A DNA stretch of 64,000 bases from Bradyrhizobium roseum. Lineage in GTDB: Bacteria > Pseudomonadota > Alphaproteobacteria > Rhizobiales > Xanthobacteraceae. Position 1 is the first letter of the stretch. Each line of letters opens with the position of its first letter. Below the pieces are notes generated by a model. The model saw only the letters and a program-made list of their open reading frames with translations. It searched no databases and had not been told where the DNA came from. The stretch spans positions 5,122,450-5,186,449 of the forward strand of contig NZ_CP129212.1 of the NCBI RefSeq assembly GCF_030413175.1, read 5' to 3'. Made by a program: the position numbers and the translations under genes. This document shows, one piece after another, positions 54,339-63,383 of the stretch.

Positions 54339-54959
54339 TCAGTAGCGGCGGCCGCCCACCGAGAACGACGACGCCCCCGGCAGCGAGTTGATCTCGCTGT
54401 CGATCCGGCCCGTCTGCTGCACGACGCCGACCCCGAGCGACAGGCTGAGATTGGATATCGGCTGAAATTCGACGCCGGCATAGGCGCTGGAAACCGGCAG
54501 CGTGCCGGATTTGGAATCGAACGGCGCGAACGCGCTGCTGCCGATACCGCTATTGTATTTCAGCGTATCGACGCCTGCAAAGAACGTGATCGGCGGCCCG
54601 CCGCCATTCTTCAGGCTGTAGCCGAACTGCACGCCCTCACTGTAGACCGAGCCGAAACTGCCGAAGGCGCTCTGGCTGAGGCCGCCAAAACCCAAGGTGT
54701 TGCGCTGGCTGCCGACAAAAAGCCCGTTCGAGAAGTTGTAGCGCGCGTAGGAAGAGCCGGCGCGGTCGCTGAAGTCAAAGCTCGGAAAGTTCCCATACGC
54801 GTTCGGACTCTGGTCGGCCGCCGGATCGCCCGCGAAACTCATCGGCCAGCCCGGGATCCAGTAGCCCACGGGGCCTGTCTGGGCGTGGGCCGTGTGCCCG
54901 CCTAGACAGAGTATCGCCAGGACCAGCGCGAAACCTGCTCTGCTTGAAAAAATCGACAT
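54339..54959 (-). CDS. Exported beta-rich, probably outer-membrane protein
   Basis: A 206-residue protein with a signal peptide ending AHAQ. The mature part alternates aromatic, Gly and Ser residues (YARYNFSNGLFVGSQRNTLGFGGLSQ, VQFGYSLKNG, PITFFAGVDTLKY, SAYAGVEFQPISNLSLSLGVGVVQQ), suggesting a small beta-barrel. It ends with an aromatic residue, FSVGGRRY, as outer-membrane barrels often do. Start at MSIFSSR. Convergent with the Bug gene. Confidence 0.7.
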   Translation of the reverse strand: MSIFSSRAGFALVLAILCLGGHTAHAQTGPVGYWIPGWPMSFAGDPAADQSPNAYGNFPSFDFSDRAGSSYARYNFSNGLFVGSQRNTLGFGGLSQSAFGSFGSVYSEGVQFGYSLKNGGGPPITFFAGVDTLKYNSGIGSSAFAPFDSKSGTLPVSSAYAGVEFQPISNLSLSLGVGVVQQTGRIDSEINSLPGASSFSVGGRRY

Positions 54960-55281
54960 CGCCCGACCACCAATTGCGCTGTGATTATATGCTCCTGACC
55001 TCAGAAATACCAGAGAAGTCGAACTCGGTTGCCCCCCACAATCCGTTGATTCCACAACGACCTGCCCCGATGCGCCAACGCCGAAAGCGTTCGATCCGAG
55101 CATGCAAGGATACAGACGCCAATCGCACCACTTCGCCCGCGGCCGTTGGCTCGCCCCCGTGTTATCACGGAGTCTCAACTTAATGCCGTGTTATGCGCCG
55201 GGACGTACAACGAAACTTAATCCCATAGCCAGCCCGCCGACCTGATGGCCGTCAAGGGGCAGATGATCTTGGAGCACGGCC
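54960..55281. other. Divergent gap before the chemoreceptor
   Basis: About 320 bases between the exported beta-rich protein and the MCP gene. No credible gene and no clear promoter or repeat was identified. Confidence 0.5.
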
Positions 55282-57270
55282 ATGAAATTTCGCCTGTCCG
55301 TTTCCCATGCAATTTCCCTCTTCGGTATCGTCACCGCGCTGGGCTTTGCCGCCGTTTTCTTCACCAGCGGCTACGCGCTGAATCAGCTGCGTGTCGGAGG
55401 CCCGCTGTATAGCCAGATCAAGTCGGGTAACGACCTGATCGCGGACATCCTGCCGCCGCCAGCCTACATGCTGGAAGCCTATCTGGAGGCGACCCTTGCC
55501 TTGCAGGAACCTGACACGGTTTCGGCTCGAACGGAGCGTTTGGCCCAGCTGCGCAAGGACTATGACGAGCGTCGCGAGTTCTGGGGAAAATCGGATCTCG
55601 ACCCGGTGTTAAAGTCGCTCTTGATCGAGAAATCCCACGCCGAAGTGGCGAAGTTCTGGGAGATCACAAACAACGAACTGCTACCGGCGATTGCGACAAA
55701 GAAACCCACCGCCGCCGAAATCTACAGGAAGCTGCAATCGGTTTACGCCACGCATCGCGGCATCATCGACACCATCGTGAAGAAGGCGACTGACGGCAAC
55801 GCGGCCCTGGAAACAACGGCTGCCCAATTGGATACAAAATTCAATGCCATGGTGGTGGCGGTATCCGCCGTGGTGGTGCTGGTCCTCGCGCTGGGCATAC
55901 TCGGCATTGCGTTCGGCGTCATCAGGCCGATTGTGCGGATGACGACGGTGATGAAACGCCTTGCAGGCGGCGAGTTGGATATCAACGTTCCCTCCGTAGC
56001 CCGCCGGGATGAAATCGGATCGATGGCCCAGGCTGTCGAGGTATTCAAGCAGGCAGCGGTGCAAAATCTCCGTTTGCAGGCGGAGCAGGAAAAGGCAACC
56101 GAGCAGGCTGCCGTCATGAAGCGAAACGCGTTGCTCGGCATGGCCGAAACCGTCGAACGCGAAACCGGGACCTCCGTTGAATCCGTTGGCGCGGCCACCC
56201 GGGAGGTGGCGAATGTCGCCGCAGGATTAACGGACTTGGCATCCAATCTCTCGTCAAACTCCCAGGCGGTTGCTGCCGCCGCCATGCAAGCCCTTGAAAA
56301 CTCCCAGACCGTTTCGGCGGCGTCCGGGCAGCTGTCTGCTTCGATCCGGGAAATCGGAACCCAGATCCACCGCGCAAGTTCGGTGGCCGGCCATGCCGTT
56401 CAAAGCAGCAGGAAAGCCCAGGATACCATCCAGTCGCTGTCGGATGTGGTATCGAAAGTCGCCGAAATGAGTTCCAACATCGGATCCATCGCGAGCCAGA
56501 CCAATCTGCTTGCGCTGAACGCGACCATCGAAGCGGCGCGCGCCGGCGAGGCAGGCCGAGGCTTCGCGGTTGTCGCCTCGGAAGTCAAAGCGCTTTCTCA
56601 CCAGACGGCAAATTCGACCGAGGAGATCAATCGTCTGGTAGCTGACATTCGCATCGCCACGCAAGCCACCGCCGATGCCGTTGGCCACATCGGAAACGAA
56701 ATCAACGAGGTCGATGAAGTTGCCAGCGCCATTGCCGCCGCCATCGAGCAGCAGCAGGCGGCCACGCAGGAAATCGCAAGAAGCATCGAACAGTCGGCCC
56801 ATTCGAACCGCGAAGTAACGTCCAAGATCGCAAACGTCAGCCACGACGCCGCACAATTGAACGATCGGGCGACCGAGGTTCGGGAGACCATCTCCGGGGC
56901 GGCCGACTCGGTTGCCGCCCTACGGACGATACTGGTGAAGGTGGTGCGGAGTTCGTCTGAGGATACCGATCGGCGCGCTTCGGCGCGCTATGGCGTTGAC
57001 CTTGCGGCCACGGTCGAAGCCGCAGGCAAGAAGGCTTCCTCCCGGGTGCTGGACATCTCTGGAGGCGGGGCAAGAATCTCGGGTGTTTTGGGCCTTGCCG
57101 TCAACACCGCCGGAACGATTCAGATCGAGGGCTTGTCGCGGCCGCTTGCCTTTGTCGTTCGTGGCGGGACCTCCAATGTCGCGAACCTCGAACTACGGGC
57201 CGAGGGCGAGCTTCGCGAACAATATCTGAGCTGGCTGTCGCGGCTGACCAAGGGACGAGCCGCAGCCTGA
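55282..57270 (+). CDS. Methyl-accepting chemotaxis protein with C-terminal PilZ domain
   Basis: A 662-residue chemoreceptor. Membrane helix one (~10-32), a helical periplasmic domain (~33-190), helix two (~192-213), HAMP (RPIVRMTTVMKRLAGGELDINVP) and the signalling tip (IASQTNLLALNATIEAARAGEAGRGFAVVASEVKALS). The extra C-terminal part (~565-655) is a PilZ domain: RRASAR (RxxxR) and DISGGGARI (DxSxxG), both needed for cyclic-di-GMP binding. This should let c-di-GMP alter chemotactic output. The ATG follows GGAG. No chemotaxis operon is adjacent. Confidence 0.93.
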   Translation: MKFRLSVSHAISLFGIVTALGFAAVFFTSGYALNQLRVGGPLYSQIKSGNDLIADILPPPAYMLEAYLEATLALQEPDTVSARTERLAQLRKDYDERREFWGKSDLDPVLKSLLIEKSHAEVAKFWEITNNELLPAIATKKPTAAEIYRKLQSVYATHRGIIDTIVKKATDGNAALETTAAQLDTKFNAMVVAVSAVVVLVLALGILGIAFGVIRPIVRMTTVMKRLAGGELDINVPSVARRDEIGSMAQAVEVFKQAAVQNLRLQAEQEKATEQAAVMKRNALLGMAETVERETGTSVESVGAATREVANVAAGLTDLASNLSSNSQAVAAAAMQALENSQTVSAASGQLSASIREIGTQIHRASSVAGHAVQSSRKAQDTIQSLSDVVSKVAEMSSNIGSIASQTNLLALNATIEAARAGEAGRGFAVVASEVKALSHQTANSTEEINRLVADIRIATQATADAVGHIGNEINEVDEVASAIAAAIEQQQAATQEIARSIEQSAHSNREVTSKIANVSHDAAQLNDRATEVRETISGAADSVAALRTILVKVVRSSSEDTDRRASARYGVDLAATVEAAGKKASSRVLDISGGGARISGVLGLAVNTAGTIQIEGLSRPLAFVVRGGTSNVANLELRAEGELREQYLSWLSRLTKGRAAA

Positions 57271-57515
57271 GCGTTCGGTTGACACCGCCTGATGACCGCA
57301 GGTCTACAGATTCACCGCCAGCCTGCTCGTTATTGGCGGTGAACTCCCTCCATCGGGGGCCCGCTCCTCGATCGGCTGCCACCGATGGAGCGACATTCGC
57401 TCACGGACGGTCCTGCCGTTCGTCGGACATTGGCGGCGTCGGCATGACCGCCGCGGACTGGGGAACGCCGCAGGCGAGGAGCGCGGCTCCCTTCAGTTCG
57501 CGAGTGGCATGAACC

Positions 57516-58517
57516 TCAGTGCGACAGGCGCTCCTTCTGAACCGTCAGCGCCACAACCAGTCCCTCCGCGACCCATTCCCGAGAAATGGTGCCCCCAAGC
57601 TGTGTTCCGACAGCCCGATTGATCAATTTGCTGCCGAACCCGACACTTCCGCTCGGCGCGTTAACCGAGGGCCCCCCTCGTTCGGTCCATACCAGGACCA
57701 CTTCCGTAGGATGAGGCGCGCTGGATATGTCGAGAGTACCGGCCGACGACGAGAGCGCACCGTATTTCAGGGAGTTTGTGGCCAGTTCGTGAATCACCAA
57801 AGCAAGGGTCGTTGCAGACGCCTCGCTGACGGCCATACGCGGCACGGATACCCTCACCCGACCGCTAAACGCGCCCATATCATCGTAAGGTGCCAGCAAC
57901 ACGGAGATCAAATCTCCCAACAGGGCGTCTTTCTTCTCTTCGCCGGGAAGCGGACGGACGAGATCGTGAGCCCGTCCAAGAGCAGTCAGGCGTTGCGTGA
58001 GTTCACGAACCATATCCGAAGCGGTTTCAGTGGACCGTGACGTGAGAGCCGCCAAACCCGCAGCGATCGCCAGCAAGTTTTTAACGCGGTGGCTCATCTC
58101 GCCTGCAAGGAGCTCATTGGCCTCCTCGACCTGCTTCCGGCCGGTGACATCCAGGAATATTCCCAGCATGATCCGTCCGACAATCCCGGCATCGCTTCCC
58201 TGGCCACGTGCCGATATCCAACGAACCTCCTTCTCAATCATGATCCGAAAATCAATCTCGTAAGGGCCATGGATACTTCGCGTTGCGTTAAACGCAGCCT
58301 TGACCCGGTCCCGGTCGGCCGGGTGAATTTTGCTGGAAAGCTCTTCAAATGTCACGGTCTCGCTAGCCGGCACCGCCCAAAGTTCGAAGGCCCCATCATC
58401 CATCGTGAAGCGGTCGGTGTCCACGTTCCAGGTCCAAAGCGCAACACCACCGGCTTCCAATGCAAGCAAGACCTGCTTTGCTGACCATCGCTCCTCTAAT
58501 AATGTTGCTATGGGCAA
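57516..58517 (-). CDS. PAS-HWE family sensor histidine kinase
   Basis: A 333-residue soluble kinase. PAS-3 domain (~15-130: LALEAGGVALWTWNVDTDRFTMDDGAFELW, RWISARGQGSD, GIFLDVTGRK), then EMSHRVKNLLAIAAGLAALTS with the phospho-His, VIHELATNSLKYGALSSSAGT as N box and VLVWTERGGP as the HWE mark. It starts with TTG and no clear SD, so the exact N-terminus is uncertain. A PRC-barrel gene and a lone receiver follow upstream on the same strand, suggesting a signalling cluster. A related kinase lies at the left edge of the window. Confidence 0.9.
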   Translation of the reverse strand: MPIATLLEERWSAKQVLLALEAGGVALWTWNVDTDRFTMDDGAFELWAVPASETVTFEELSSKIHPADRDRVKAAFNATRSIHGPYEIDFRIMIEKEVRWISARGQGSDAGIVGRIMLGIFLDVTGRKQVEEANELLAGEMSHRVKNLLAIAAGLAALTSRSTETASDMVRELTQRLTALGRAHDLVRPLPGEEKKDALLGDLISVLLAPYDDMGAFSGRVRVSVPRMAVSEASATTLALVIHELATNSLKYGALSSSAGTLDISSAPHPTEVVLVWTERGGPSVNAPSGSVGFGSKLINRAVGTQLGGTISREWVAEGLVVALTVQKERLSH

Positions 58518-58592
58518 GGATGAATCCCTTTCGTGCAGCGAGGGCGAGTACGAAGTAGCTGTCGGCAGTAAAAGCGCAGAGACCTGGCGACG

Positions 58593-59318
58593 TCACGGCT
58601 GCTTGAACAACTGGTCGTTTCTGGCGCGCCACTTTTCGTCCGTCAGCCAGTTGTATTGCTGGTCGGCCATGACAGGTATGGCCGTCACCGCTTCCTTGGT
58701 AACGAGGAGATAGAAGCTTGACCTGTCCTGTGAGACCTTCATCAACTTGAGCGGTACAACGAGGCTGTCTTTCCCTGCTGTAAAGAATCCACCGGAAGCT
58801 ACGATGACATAGTCCCGGCCATCCCTGGTGCCGAACACAATATTCCTGACCTCGCCCACGATCTTGTCATCCGAGCTTCGAACTTCCGCGCCTACGATTT
58901 CATCTGATCTCAAGCCCGGAGCCAGCTCGCTGATTTGGATCAGGGGTTTTGCATCCCTGTTGCCCCGGGTTCCCAAAGCAGCCCCGCGCTGAACTTTGGG
59001 TTCGCTAGCGCTGGTCTGCTTCTCTGCTTCATCCTCGTCGTTGTCTCCCAGAGAGCCCATGGGGGGACCGGCGATCAGTTCGCGGATGTTTGCCAACAGC
59101 CGCTCGCAATCATCATGACGCCCGTAAGCCCGAAGGGTAAACGCAGCGTCTCTGAGACTCCGCAAATCGCGGACCGATTGACTATTGGCCGGACCGTGGA
59201 GCCGGGGATTTTGCAGAATGGCCTCTTCAAGACCAGCGTCGGCGATCTGGCAGTCGGCTTTGCACTGCGCAATGAAAACTGCACTGAGAAATGTTGCGAA
59301 GGCTAATTTCAAGATCAA
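58593..59318 (-). CDS. Exported PRC-barrel domain protein
   Basis: A 241-residue protein. I chose the TTG at 59318: GAGGAG lies 6 bases upstream and the product begins with a signal peptide (ILKLAFATFLSAVFIAQCKA), whereas the only ATG in frame is far upstream and breaks this. The central part is Ala/Arg/Glu rich; the PRC-barrel lies at ~145-215 (SDEIVGAEVRSSDDKIVGEVRNIVFGTRDGRDYVIVASGGFF). PRC-barrels bind proteins or RNA; an exported one is common in alphaproteobacteria and linked to stress. It lies between a HWE kinase and a receiver gene. Confidence 0.78.
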   Translation of the reverse strand: MILKLAFATFLSAVFIAQCKADCQIADAGLEEAILQNPRLHGPANSQSVRDLRSLRDAAFTLRAYGRHDDCERLLANIRELIAGPPMGSLGDNDEDEAEKQTSASEPKVQRGAALGTRGNRDAKPLIQISELAPGLRSDEIVGAEVRSSDDKIVGEVRNIVFGTRDGRDYVIVASGGFFTAGKDSLVVPLKLMKVSQDRSSFYLLVTKEAVTAIPVMADQQYNWLTDEKWRARNDQLFKQP

Positions 59319-59392
59319 AGAACGCTCCTCGGTTAGGAAACTGATCACTGCGCCAGAAGTACATTTGTAATCTGGCGGCGCCGGGTGCACTT

Positions 59393-59788
59393 TCAGGGTG
59401 CGGTTTCCTGGCTTGAGGGCGGAGCAACCAACGACCGCAACTCGCTGATCATGCCAGGCACAGAATAGGGCTTCGAAAAGAAGCGCGTCTCCGACGGCAT
59501 ATCCGCATCATTCAAACGGGTTTTACCGGAAACGATGATGATCTTGATGGGCGGCCACCGATGCCGGACGGCGTGAGACAGCTTTAGTCCGTCCATCGTT
59601 CCCGGCATATCGACATCCGTAAAAATCACGGCGATGTCGGCTCGGGATTCCAGTACCAGAATGGCCTCGTCGGCGTTCGCCGCCTCGACTGCAACAAAGC
59701 CCGCTTCTTCTACCACCTCGACCGCGATCAGCCTGAGGAGCCAATCATCCTCCACAACCAGCACGACGGGAACAGCATTGCTGCTCAT
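59393..59788 (-). CDS. Single-domain response regulator (receiver)
   Basis: A 131-residue receiver: VVLVVEDDWLLRLIAVEVV (acidic pocket), IFTDVDMPGTMDG (phospho-Asp) and RFFSKPYS (Lys). Start at MSSNAVP, with GGGGAAA upstream. No output domain. It probably takes phosphate from the nearby HWE kinase on the same strand (inference). An EcfG-like motif lies about 130 bases upstream. Confidence 0.88.
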   Translation of the reverse strand: MSSNAVPVVLVVEDDWLLRLIAVEVVEEAGFVAVEAANADEAILVLESRADIAVIFTDVDMPGTMDGLKLSHAVRHRWPPIKIIIVSGKTRLNDADMPSETRFFSKPYSVPGMISELRSLVAPPSSQETAP

Positions 59789-60207
59789 TGCGTTTCCCCA
59801 AGCTGGAGCCGAGGGAGAAACGAACGAGATGTGGCTGAAGTTGAACATGAAAATTTCGCCTGCGTGCCAATGCACGCTGCGGCCATCTTGAACCGACTTT
59901 TTCCTGGAGGTCGATCAACAACACTCTCGGCGACCAGCCGTTCCAGCAGACGAACGATTATATCCACCGCAACCGCAGCTTTGGACCGCGCAAGGCAGAG
60001 GGAAACGTAGCTTGGCAGGGCGGCGAGACGTTGTTGTTGCGTAAATAAAGCACCAGCGCCAACGTCGAGCGGCGGAACCAATGGAACCTACCGATTCACG
60101 CCTAGTTGTTCATGTGTAGGTCGATTGTTCAGCAAGGGTCTTTCCATTGTGGCAAGAGCCTTGCGCTTCCAGCAACGGGATAGCCCGTCAATGAAGTTTG
60201 GTCAGCA
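59789..60207. other. Gap with two weak EcfG-like promoter motifs
   Basis: About 420 bases between a receiver gene (-) and a small gene (+). Minus strand: GGAAC (59940-59944), 17 bases, GTT (59920-59922). Plus strand: GGAAC (60083-60087), 17 bases, GTT (60105-60107). Both lack the C before GTT, so are weaker than the two good EcfG sites. No credible gene otherwise. Confidence 0.35.
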
Positions 60208-60423
60208 ATGAAAGACTTTTCGAACGCATCGTTTCCGCCTGAAACGATAACGCTGATGCAAATCGCTCTCGAGGCCGCCGTCGCTTCGCTGCCAGAGCCG
60301 GTCAGCACGTCACACGTGCAAGCTATCGCTGAATCGATTCTGCGCTCGGCCAAGGAAGGCGAAAGAGATCCATCAGCGTTACAAAGAATGGCACTCATCG
60401 AGCTGCAAATATCGCGGCGTTGA
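60208..60423 (+). CDS. Small conserved-type rhizobial hypothetical protein, 71 residues
   Basis: Begins MKDFSNASFPPETITLMQIALEAAVASLPEPVSTSH and continues VQAIAESILRSAKEGERDPSALQRMALIELQISRR. It is a two-helix soluble protein without signal peptide. Its form matches a short protein I recall from many Rhizobiales; no function is known. It stands alone between signalling genes and the sulfurtransferase, with an EcfG-like motif upstream. Confidence 0.75.
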   Translation: MKDFSNASFPPETITLMQIALEAAVASLPEPVSTSHVQAIAESILRSAKEGERDPSALQRMALIELQISRR

Positions 60424-60481
60424 GTGCCATTCGGCTGCAGTCCGCCCAGGCGGATCGGACTGCAGCAGAATCGAGCGCAGC

Positions 60482-61360
60482 TTACGCCGCCTTGGTGGTC
60501 AGTTCGGCCTCGATCGGCAGCCCCTCCTCGATCGGCAGCGAGGGATCGCGTGACCATTCGTTCCACGAGCCGAAATACATCCGCACGTCCTTCACACCGG
60601 CATTCTTCAGCGCGAGGAACGTGTTCGAGGCGCGCGCGCCCTTGAAGCAGTAGAGATAGACGGTCGTGCTTGGCGTGATGCCGACGGTGGCGCACTCCGC
60701 CAGGATCTCGTTCTTGGACTTGAAGCGCGGCCCCTCGGCCGTCGGCTTCATCATGCGATACCATTCCAGCCACACCGCGCCGGGAATCCGTCCCTTGCGT
60801 GGGCAGAAATCCTTCCCGTACGGCGACGAACTCTCGCCGATCCACTCGTCGATGTCGCGCACGTCGAGCAGCGCGATGCCGGGCTTGCCGACCGCGGCGA
60901 GCATGGTTTTTGCGTCGATCAGGATATCGCCGGCTTCCGGCACCACCGTGAACGAAGCCTTCGCCGGCGACGGCACGTCGGTGGTGACCGGCAGGCCCGC
61001 CGCCGTCCAGGCGTCGTAGCCGCCATGCAGCACCTTGACCTTGGGATAGCCCAGCATGGTCAGCAGATAATAGCCGCGGCAGGATTGGCCGAAACCGGAA
61101 TTCATCGACTGCTCATAAATGACGGCGGTCTCCTTGCCGGAAAGTCCGGCGGCGCCGAACGCGTCGGCGAATTTCGTCTTCAACTCCGCCATGCCCTCGG
61201 GCGTCGAAGTCGCCAGATACGTGAAGATCTCATGGACGTTGACGGCGCCGGGAAGATGGCCCGCGCCGTAGGCGTCGGGATTGCGGGTATCGATGATGAC
61301 ACACGGCTCTTTTGTGAGGAATTCCGCGAGTTCGCCGGCAGTAATCAGAACGTCCGTCAT
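60482..61360 (-). CDS. Two-domain rhodanese sulfurtransferase
   Basis: A 292-residue thiosulfate or 3-mercaptopyruvate sulfurtransferase. Domain one (~5-125) is inactive (VIIDTRNPDAYGAGHLPGAVN). Domain two (~140-285) has the active-site Cys in LYCFKGARASN. The loop CFKGAR resembles neither classic CRKGVT nor CGSGVT, so the donor is open. The acyl-CoA dehydrogenase-like gene lies 53 bases upstream and an OsmC gene beyond it, suggesting a sulfur or thiol cluster. Confidence 0.9.
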   Translation of the reverse strand: MTDVLITAGELAEFLTKEPCVIIDTRNPDAYGAGHLPGAVNVHEIFTYLATSTPEGMAELKTKFADAFGAAGLSGKETAVIYEQSMNSGFGQSCRGYYLLTMLGYPKVKVLHGGYDAWTAAGLPVTTDVPSPAKASFTVVPEAGDILIDAKTMLAAVGKPGIALLDVRDIDEWIGESSSPYGKDFCPRKGRIPGAVWLEWYRMMKPTAEGPRFKSKNEILAECATVGITPSTTVYLYCFKGARASNTFLALKNAGVKDVRMYFGSWNEWSRDPSLPIEEGLPIEAELTTKAA

Positions 61361-61413
61361 GGCAGGCCTCTCCTGTTCAGGTGGTTGCGGGTTGGGTCGA
61401 AACGGAAATCCCT

Positions 61414-62538
61414 CTATCGCTCGTCGCCGGCCAGCATCTTGCGAAGCTGTTTGGTGGCGGGCGTGACGATGGCGACGAAATAGGCCTCGCGCAGCCGGCG
61501 TTGCGCGCGGTGGCCCTTCAGGTAGCCGCGCGCGCCGCAGTGGAGCATCGCGGCATGCGCCGCCGCGACGCTGGCGTCACCGGCCCGCAGCCGCAGCGCC
61601 ACGACGCGCCGCCAATAGCTGTCGTCGGCATTGTAGGGATCGCACGCCAGCGCCATCGCCTCCTTCTCGAATTCGGAATGGAGTTCGCGGAACTGCACCG
61701 GCTGCTGCGGCAGATAACGGTTGACGTGGCCGAGCGGCGCGTCGACCTCGTCCATGATCTGGATGCAATCCTTGATCAGGCCGAGCGCCATGCCGGCCTG
61801 CAGCAGGATGAAGCCGGCGCGGATCTTCTTGACGAACGGTCCAGCCGGCTCGGCCAGGATCAATTCATCCGGCACGAACACGTCGCGGAACTGCACGCCG
61901 TAAGTGCCGGTGCCGTCCATCGCGAGGAACGGCTTGCAGGGCTGCAGGGTGATCGCGGGATCGGCGCAGTCGGCCAAAAACATCACGATGCCGCCGCCCT
62001 CATCCTCGCGCTCAAAGATGGTGCCGAAGTAATGGTCCGCGCCGAGATTGGACACCCAGGGCAGCGCGCCGCGCACGACATAACCGCCCTCGACCTTGCG
62101 CCCTTTCAGCTTGAGTTTTTCGATGCCGAAAAAACTCTTCATCGGGTTCGACAGCCCGGTGCCGCCGAGAATTTCGCCGCTGGCAAACTTGTCGGCGAAT
62201 TTGGCGACGAGTGCTGGATTGTCCGAGTTCGACGCGTACCAGACCAGCGTGTTCTGGCACCACGCCATGAAGGCGCTGGCGCCGCAGACTTCGCCGATGG
62301 AAGCGATCGATTGAATGGCGCAGCGCAGATCGGCTGCGCCATTCGCTGGCTGGTGACTGCCCCATGCACCGGCCTCGCCGAGCTTTCGGAGCAATGCATC
62401 GGGGTAGAGCGTACCTTCGTCGATCGCCAGGGCGTGGGGGGCGAGTTCCTTGCGCGCGATCTCCGCGACCTTGTCGGCGATCGACACCGATGGAAGGGTT
62501 TCGTCGCTTACGAGCCGGGATACCGCCAGTGAACCCAT
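61414..62538 (-). CDS. Acyl-CoA dehydrogenase family flavoprotein (possible SfnB/DszC-type)
   Basis: A 374-residue FAD protein with an N-terminal helical domain, a middle beta domain (GGTGLSNPMKSFFGIEKLKLKGRKVEGGYVVRGALPWVSN) and a C-terminal helical domain. The gene context (sulfurtransferase, OsmC) suggests a sulfur-related monooxygenase of the SfnB/DszC group instead of fatty acid oxidation, but this is inference. I start at MGSLAVS because GGAGGG lies upstream. Confidence 0.82.
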   Translation of the reverse strand: MGSLAVSRLVSDETLPSVSIADKVAEIARKELAPHALAIDEGTLYPDALLRKLGEAGAWGSHQPANGAADLRCAIQSIASIGEVCGASAFMAWCQNTLVWYASNSDNPALVAKFADKFASGEILGGTGLSNPMKSFFGIEKLKLKGRKVEGGYVVRGALPWVSNLGADHYFGTIFEREDEGGGIVMFLADCADPAITLQPCKPFLAMDGTGTYGVQFRDVFVPDELILAEPAGPFVKKIRAGFILLQAGMALGLIKDCIQIMDEVDAPLGHVNRYLPQQPVQFRELHSEFEKEAMALACDPYNADDSYWRRVVALRLRAGDASVAAAHAAMLHCGARGYLKGHRAQRRLREAYFVAIVTPATKQLRKMLAGDER

Positions 62539-62601
62539 CAAACCCTCCACACCCCAATGACCAAGTGTATTCGCCTGGCGTCGTTGCCCTGCGTTGCTGC
62601 G

Positions 62602-63144
62602 TTACGCGGTGACTTCGAGATTCACGGGCCGCGTAAAGGTGTTGGCGACCGGCGACCATTTCTGGACGTGCGTCACCAGCGCATCGATCTCGCTCTTTGG
62701 AATGCCCTCGCATTCCATGTCGACCTTGACGCGGACGTCCGTGAAGCCGACTGGCTTCTCACTGACGTCGCCGGTGCCCCACACCGCCGTGATGTTGAGG
62801 TCGCCCTCGAGCTCGAGCTCGAGCTTGTTGACAATCCAGCCGCGGTGCACGGCGTTGGCATGCAGACCGACCGCAAGGCACGAGCCCAGCGCGGCCAGCG
62901 AGGCTTCCGACGGATTGGGCGCTGTGTCGTCGCCCAGCAGGCCCGGCGGCTCGTCGACGATATAGGGCGCGAGGTTGCGGATATAGTTGGCGTGGCGGAA
63001 CTTGCCTTCCGCCACCGTCTTGCACTTCAAGGTCTTGATGACCTTCGGATTGGCCTTGCCGTTGATGATGAGCTGCTCCAGCCCATTTTTGTCGATCGGC
63101 GCCAGGCAGCCTGTTAGCACCGTTTTCTGAGCGACCGCGGTCAT
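62602..63144 (-). CDS. OsmC family protein
   Basis: A 180-residue OsmC/Ohr fold: NPSEASLAALGSCLAVGLHANAVHRG with the first redox Cys and VRVKVDMECEGIPKSEIDALV with the second. Such proteins reduce organic peroxides or handle thiol-bound substrates. I start at MTAVAQK, with GGGAGAGA upstream. Divergent from a TetR gene; likely first gene of a unit with the dehydrogenase-like and sulfurtransferase genes. Confidence 0.88.
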   Translation of the reverse strand: MTAVAQKTVLTGCLAPIDKNGLEQLIINGKANPKVIKTLKCKTVAEGKFRHANYIRNLAPYIVDEPPGLLGDDTAPNPSEASLAALGSCLAVGLHANAVHRGWIVNKLELELEGDLNITAVWGTGDVSEKPVGFTDVRVKVDMECEGIPKSEIDALVTHVQKWSPVANTFTRPVNLEVTA

Positions 63145-63333
63145 CTTTTCTCTCCCTCGGTAGGATACCGAACGTTCTGTTTCCTGCATGAAGCGTGCCA
63201 GAGCCGGCCGAAATCAAAAGCCGAACCTCTCTCGCCGCTTAGCCGCGCCTGCCCGGAAATTGATCAGCGCCGCGCTGCACAGGCGCGAAGCAATTGCCGC
63301 ATAGGTGCGATTACTTTCCGCGCAAACATGCGA

Positions 63334-63359
63334 CTTGATGATTGCGCTTGATGATTGCA
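63334..63359. repeat. Tandem 13-bp repeat before TetR gene
   Basis: CTTGATGATTGCG (63334-63346) followed directly by CTTGATGATTGCA (63347-63359), 24 bases before the TetR start and in the divergent OsmC/TetR region. It may be an operator, though TetR proteins prefer inverted repeats. Confidence 0.6.
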
Positions 63360-63383
63360 CTTGGGTTCGATTAACTGGCGCGC

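Noticed and set aside
59785..60081. 98-codon minus-strand frame before the receiver gene
   Set aside because: No SD, no motif, and it overlaps the receiver start; probably non-coding.
63334..63359. CRISPR-like array
   Set aside because: Only two adjacent 13-base units without spacers and no cas genes in the window.
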